Assembly: GCA_949825045.1 (NCBI GenBank) | Contig: OX463810.1 | Span: 37,706,201 to 37,770,200 of the forward strand | Reading direction: 5' to 3' | Length of the DNA: 64,000 nt | Source: Argyresthia goedartella | Taxonomy: Eukaryota; Arthropoda; Insecta; Lepidoptera; Argyresthiidae | Shown here: positions 58,684 through 64,000 of the stretch, in pieces | How positions within the stretch are numbered: position 1 is the first letter of the stretch | Layout: every line of letters begins with the position of its first letter | Notes under the pieces: generated by a model | The model's input: only the letters and a program-made list of their open reading frames with translations | Databases searched by the model: none | What the model was told of the DNA's origin: nothing | Translations under genes and position numbers: made by a program

Positions 58684-59494
58684 TAGATAGATAGATAGAT
58701 AGATAGATAAACGTTTATTGCATCAAAGCAGCACAAATACAAATTAAAAGTGATACGGAGGTGCAACTATAAAATAACTTAAATGAAAGCAAAGTTATGA
58801 AAAAAAACTCATAACATTATTACTAAAACAATAAAACAAAAAGAAGAATATAGGTCGGTATGTAGGCGCGCTGCATTGACGCGAAAAGGTCAAAGCTCAG
58901 TGTTTATTGCTCGTTAAGAGCAGCACTGGTTTTCAGCCCTCACCTAGGAGACACAGAGACTCAGCAGTTACATCCGAATGTGAATGTAAATGAAAAGAAT
59001 AATAATAAAAAAGTGTCAGAAATAGATATATACTTACAAGTGTTTAAAGATGTGGAAATAAATAAATACATTGCACATAAATATGTTTCAATACTTTCAT
59101 GAGTAGGATAGTACAAAATATACATGAAGATTAAATAAATAGGTATATAAGTATATTATGCCACGTGAGTAATGAGTAGCAGAATGGGTATAGTGGGAAT
59201 ATGTTTACTAAAATCATAAGATATCTAACTAAAAAATATATGAAAATGGCAGAGGTAGCCCGACTATCCAATGTTGGAAAGAGAAATTCCTAGTTTTTGC
59301 TTTTGAATCAGGTGCGACTTCATATGTGTTTTGAAGGTGTATTTGGAGGTTAGATTTCTTATGGGCGGCGGAATATCATTCCAACATTTGGTAGCTTGGA
59401 AGCGGAAGCTACCTCTAAATGCCACCGTGCGATGAATATGACCTTTAATTACTGAGCTTTCCAAGTCTATTTTATTGGGATTTCCATCTGGCAT
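58684..59494 (-). pseudogene. LINE 3' end with GATA tail
   Basis: The minus strand encodes VAFRGSFRFQATKCWNDIPP, then PIRNLTSKYTFKTHMKSHLI and a stop at 59264. This is the F--A-K-WN-IP--IR-----F+--++--L C-terminus of a LINE ORF2. About 550 bases of noncoding 3' sequence follow and end tgcaataaacgtttatctat in a (TATC) run (58685-58709 on the plus strand, GATA units). The front of the ORF is missing: a 5'-truncated copy. Confidence 0.75.
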
Positions 59495-59545
59495 TTGTAT
59501 TTTATCAAACTCAGTAGAATTTCATACGTTTTTTGTCCTCATTAT

Positions 59546-59631
59546 GCAAAAATACATAAATCAATGAATAACCCCATTGATTTATGTATTTTTGCTTAAA
59601 TGAACAAACTCAATAGTTTGTTCATTTAAGC
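59546..59631. other. Two adjacent perfect hairpins
   Basis: Hairpin 1: 21-bp perfect arms 59546-59566 and 59575-59595, 8-base loop. Hairpin 2: 17-bp perfect arms 59594-59610 and 59615-59631, 4-base loop. The hairpins share the two bases GC at 59594-59595. The arm sequences are unrelated to each other. Confidence 0.85.
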
Positions 59632-60134
59632 CATGCAAACGGCATTTGTGAAAATGGAAAAGGGTAAGACTTGAACATACCATCCGCAAAGAAGAGTTAA
59701 AATTACTTTATCTGGCTTTTCACATCCCTTTTAGCAAACAGTGATACCCTTATTCCATCGCAGTTGTAGTTAGAGAGTACGACATCGGCAAATCGCCTTG
59801 GTATGTGGCATTCTTCGGAAGAATAACATTTCAATTCTAATACTTCTATATAGATTCTTGTTTTTCTGACCATGCCGAAGATTTAACTCTATTTAATTTT
59901 AGAAGTTGATTGTGAAAATTAAAGTTTTTTCTGAAGATTACATATCATTTCAGTATACTGCTTCTGGATTCGTTCGTAATTATTTTCACATATTTTTTTA
60001 AAACTAAGCAGTCTCTTTAATTACTGCTTGTTTTGCTATATTTGTTGTGCGTTCCACTGCAGACCCACCATACACCTGGTGGTACGGAGGGTCTTTTAAA
60101 GTTAAAAGAGACCACCGTATGTAGTAAATAGTCC

Positions 60135-60374
60135 TTAGTCCCCTTCTTCCACAGCGCAGCCATCAGTTAAATGGGCTTTGCTTTTTATAATACCTTTACT
60201 GCCGGGTTCCAGTGCAATATTTCCCTTACACGCTGGTGTGCTACCACAGATCCACAAAGATTGCAAGTCTTTGTTAATTTTTTTGAGGTGATATTTACGG
60301 CCATTGATTAAAATTATTTCTGCTTCTCTTTTAGAAGGAATCAAATGTATTTTGATTATACTCTTGAATACCAC
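60135..60374 (-). pseudogene. FLYWCH zinc-finger fragment, second type
   Basis: The open frame gives IIKIHLIPSKREAEIILING, then RKYHLKKINKDLQSLWICGS, TPACKGNIALEPGSKGIIKS and KAHLTDGCAVEEGD before the stop. The G+-Y---------WIC-----C+G-------I--+AH layout is a FLYWCH finger with both cysteines and the first histidine. A stop lies just upstream of the Val-Val start, so the fragment is either an exon (minus-strand AG at the cgccag just before it) or a piece of a transposon gene. It directly abuts a MITE-related segment (60380-60483). FLYWCH fingers occur both in mod(mdg4)-type host genes and in insect DNA transposons; the location favours the latter. Confidence 0.6.
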
Positions 60375-60379
60375 TGGCG

Positions 60380-60483
60380 TTAGCTAACGCCACTTTTTCG
60401 TTATAGGTTTTAAATTTTATTACTATGGCTTAAGATTCAAAATCGCTACCCGTCCCAACTACCCTCGATTTTTCCGAGGTTAA
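60380..60483 (-). mobile_element. Partial relative of the TTAA MITE
   Basis: Read on the minus strand, it starts ttaacctcggaaaaatcgag and follows 51527-51650 through gttgggacgggtagcgattt, agccatagtaataaaattt and gtggcgttagctaacg. Homology then stops and the FLYWCH frame begins. Only one end is present. Confidence 0.7.
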
Positions 60484-61022
60484 ACACGCTTGATGAACTC
60501 GTCGGCTCGCAATATTCATGTGAATAATGCATTGTTATAGTGTTCTGAATAATCAATTCAAGTAGGGAGTGAAAATTACAATATCAATAATATCTAGTCT
60601 AGCACTTCTGATGATATCTTAGTATTAAAGCGTTGACATCTTACATCAACTGCATTTTTTATTCTTTAATGCGATGCATGTTGAAACCCAAATAGGTTCA
60701 ATTTATAAAGATGATCATCGATTATGTTTGGCGTTGAGTCCACCACAAGTATTAACATAATGTTTGTATATCAAATAAAGGCATATATATGTGTGATGAG
60801 CACGAATATTCCAGCTGCTCTTTAGCAAAATATCATAAGCGATTTTTAAATACACATTACAGACTGAATACAAAATGAATAAGAAATTCTCCTGCGACAG
60901 ATTTAATTTCGCTTTTTGTCGATCCTCCTTCTAAAAGGACTATTGAAGATCACCGAGATAGAAGATATCTGAGGTAACCTTCAGGTAAGTACAAAAAGTA
61001 TTATACGTGGTTATATAGAGAC

Positions 61023-61910
61023 TAGTGACTGACCGAAAGTTCGGTTACGGTTTCGGCCAGGTTCGGGCAAAAAAATCAGTTTCGGCCCCAGCTTCGGTTT
61101 CGGCCACAGTACCGCAGAAATTTTGTGATTTATCTTGCACATACATTATAAGGTATGGGTTTATTTTTCATTTAATTCGTATCTTTTAGTAGGTATTGAA
61201 GTCGGTTCTGAGGTCGTAGGTCTGTTTTGGTGATTTATTAACTGGAATTCATTTAGGTAACAGCTAAAAATTCTGTACTTTTGCAGCCTCCCCTGTTGCG
61301 TCGACTACGGCCTCCGCTGGTGCCGCGGCCAAATCTGCTGTTAGACCGAAGTGTCTTAAATATGCCGCTCTCATGACGAACTACATATTTATATCGCTGG
61401 CAGTTGAGACGACTGGGGTATGGGGGACGCAGGGTAAATTGTTTATGATGGAGTTGGGTCGCCGCCTGAGGGACCAAGGTTTGTAAAATAGACTAGATTT
61501 CAGACTTTTAGTCTATTTTCACTAACATAGTGCTGAGAATATGTGTTATGTAAAAAAAAATTAAAATTCATTAAAATATGTAACATAAATAGTCCGTTAT
61601 TCGTGATATTTTAACAATTACAAATGAATAATAAATATCCTAAAGTCAAACACAAATTAAGCCAATAATCAACATGTTACTCGATTAATTATAAGTAAAC
61701 TTTTTCAAAAATCAACAAAAGTTTTTTATTGTGTTCACAATATTGTTATAATTACTTTGATATGTATTGAGATCTTGTATTTAAATATAGATTCATATTT
61801 TATTTGTTTAAAAATAAGGTTCGGTTTTGTTTTTTTTTTGGCCGAAACTAGGAGCAGTGCCGAAGGTTCGGTTTCGGTTTCGGCTGAAACCCTGCTTCGG
61901 TCGGACACTT
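61023..61910. mobile_element. hAT-like non-autonomous element
   Basis: 888 bp flanked by 8-bp near-identical duplications (atagagac at 61015-61022, ataaagac at 61911-61918). The imperfect terminal inverted repeats are tagtgactgaccgaaag and, on the other side, aagtgtccgaccgaagc read inward. Clusters of ttcggtttcgg lie just inside both ends, as is usual for subterminal transposase-binding repeats. No transposase frame; an 8-bp duplication is the hAT signature. Confidence 0.8.
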
Positions 61911-63175
61911 ATAAAGACATTTAACAGATGGGTGGGCAGTTACATCTATCTTCTACGATGTGATGTCTGTAACTGAAAACTTAGTTAAAATAACAACAAA
62001 ATTTGTTTGTGTTATCGTAGATAGTTATATGTACAATACCTAACTGTTGTTGTAGTTGTAACTGCCGAAACTTGTTTTCCCAATTATGGGGTCCTGTTTG
62101 TGGTCTGAGTGTAACAAGACCCCGTTGGTTATTCCAAAACTGAACCAGCAGGGCTTCCGGTGGCGAAACGAAATCATACCCTTTCATTTATCTGCGGCTG
62201 ATGGATGGGTTTCGGTATCAGTAACTATCTGCCTGAGCTTGTTATCCTCGGATCGAGTTATTTTGCGAACTCCTATGTTTCGTGACTATCCTCCAAGAAC
62301 ATTGGGATTTCGAGATCCTCTTTTAAGTTTGTTTATTGACTGTCTAATTAGTTGTGGTTGGAACAGGCGTACGTAGAGGCGAATCCAAAGAGTTTCGTGC
62401 CTCTGGAGGCCAATCGAACATAACTGTGTTCTAAGAACAATGGTGTTAGTTATTGTTCTGAGACTTTGTCATACGGACAGACACAAGATTGAACACAATG
62501 TGAGATATGAACGAAAAATGCTATCACTTAAGACACAAGAAAATCTCTTCCGCTAATAATAAACGCTATTTCGACCTCTACCTCGAGCTTCCAACGAAAG
62601 CTATTGAGGCAGGACTTAATTTTTGCAAAATCCCATTAAGCAAAAGAGTTACTGTTTGAGAGTTTAAAATATTCGCTGGGAATTACGCAAATTTCCTTTT
62701 GTGGTGGGAAAATGCGCAATAATAATGGCACTGGGATTAAGGAAATTTAGACGACATTTTACTGCTGTGTTGATAAATTACAGTGTTTTGCGTAATGGCC
62801 GGCTTGCTTGGCGGGGAGGGCTTTTTCTGCATTGAGGGGTAATCGGGGATTTAAATATGTATATTTTACCGTGTAACATCCCCCCTATTACTTGTCCTTA
62901 TCATTATGATTTCCTGAAACGCAGCCTCTTATTAATTATTTTGGCCAAATAAAATAGATCGTCTAGTAAATTAGGACTCCTACTACATTTGAAAGTAGGA
63001 ACCCTAATTCTAGAGGTTTGAGTAAGAGGTGCCATCAACTTAGACAATAGATTTTAAACTAGGAACATTTTAAGTCGAATAATTAGTAATTTTAAAATCT
63101 CAATAAATGGATATATTTATATATGTCCCCACTAACAAGTATTATACATATCAATATATATAATGAAATTAATAT

Positions 63176-63636
63176 AGTAGTTTATGTGACTGCTACATAA
63201 TGGAGGGCATTAATACTCGACAGTGGGTTTATGAAACGAGCCGAAGGCGAGTTTGATAATAATATCACTCGAGAGTTTTAATGCCTAATTATGTACAGTT
63301 ACATACACTAGTTTATCTACACACATATCATAAGCTCTTTTTGATGTGTTCAGGAACCGCATGTCCGACCGGCATTGTGGCATTGATCATTGCTCTGCAG
63401 TTGTTTAGCTTGTTCTGTAGTACCAACTTCACAGACAAACTAGGGGCGGCACGCAGGCGGGCGTCGGCGTTCCTAATTTGAATGTCATAATTTGACAAAT
63501 TTTTGTACATTATGGCTATAATGTACACATTTTCAGATAAGAAATGAGTTTTTACCAAATAGTTTTACATTATGCTGGTCTTAACGTGCGGTATTTAGAC
63601 GCAGTAAAGAGCGTTTATGATACGTGTGTAGATAAA
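63176..63636 (+). repeat. Compound fold-back plus TIR element, copy 3
   Basis: This is the most complete copy. The fold-back at 63176-63310 has arms starting agtagtttatgtgactgcta and apex acgagccgaaggcgagtt. The adjoining TIR part, 63312-63636, is bounded by tttatctacacacatatcat and its reverse complement. The inner GC block ggggcggcacgcaggcgggc is shared with the other two copies. Confidence 0.85.
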
Positions 63637-64000
63637 ATGTATTAGACATATTCTTATATCATAAAATGTCACATTATATTTGGGGTTTTAATTAAAATAA
63701 ATAAAATTATAAATATTAGAAAAATAAAACAAAATTTAATATTTATAAAATTTGGAAAGAATACCCCTACCACTTGGTTGGGTCTTATACCCAGATAATT
63801 CTAGGAAACCAATTAATTTGTAGTTCTCATTCTCATTTATAAAAGAGTAGTGTAATAATTATTATGATTGCAATATCAACCATTTAGATATCTCTTCCGT
63901 ATAGAAATAAGCGAATCCATCTGAAAATGAAATCTTTAGAGTATACGTAATACGACTGGCCATAAAAACATGGGGTTAACTGATCATTTTATTATTATTA

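Noticed and set aside
1..64000. A defence system, biosynthetic cluster or other prokaryote-style gene system
   Set aside because: Spliced genes, SINEs and insect transposons show nuclear insect DNA. No clustered functional genes are present.

Overview
This window is eukaryotic nuclear DNA from an insect, almost certainly a moth or butterfly. It is AT-rich, with small exons separated by long introns with GT/AG borders. It is dense in lepidopteran-type tRNA-derived SINEs, a maT mariner, a Lep1-like Helitron, LINE fragments and MITEs. There are no operons, no CRISPR array and no prokaryotic gene organisation. The species cannot be named from the sequence.

Left part (1-9.6 kb): the last two exons of a peroxisomal acyl-CoA oxidase gene lie on the plus strand (about 3591-3637 and 6507-6650). 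They converge on a two-exon minus-strand gene for a secreted 681-residue repetitive silk-like protein (exon 1 at 9365-9434, exon 2 at 7195-9170). That gene has a TATA box and an initiator-like site upstream of exon 1.

Middle (9.6-32 kb): first comes a repeat-rich stretch with an RTE-type LINE relic, three SINEs and one tRNA-Leu(TAG) gene. The 3' trailer of this tRNA gene has been copied, inverted, into a nearby hairpin element. Next is the 3' half of a syndecan gene on the minus strand. Four exons are recognised (31719-31995, 29518-29648, 27892-28018, 20463-20635), encoding the glycosaminoglycan-attachment region, juxtamembrane stalk, transmembrane helix and cytoplasmic tail. Its 7.3-kb last intron hosts a structurally complete maT (DD37D) mariner with an intact transposase frame, and a decayed FLYWCH-domain element with long terminal inverted repeats.

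Right part (32-64 kb): no host exon was recognised. Because the upstream syndecan exons are missing, this may be a very long 5' intron of that gene or upstream intergenic DNA. It holds a nearly homogeneous 41-bp minisatellite, several dead LINE copies, a TTAA-flanked MITE family, a hAT-like element, a second FLYWCH fragment, and repeated fold-back elements that also occur inside the acyl-CoA oxidase intron.

The recognised host genes are unrelated in function: peroxisomal beta-oxidation, an extracellular structural protein, and a cell-surface proteoglycan. The most unusual items are the silk-like protein, the hairpin element carrying a tRNA trailer, the intact mariner, the tandem perfect hairpins at 59.5 kb, and the association of FLYWCH coding fragments with transposon ends.
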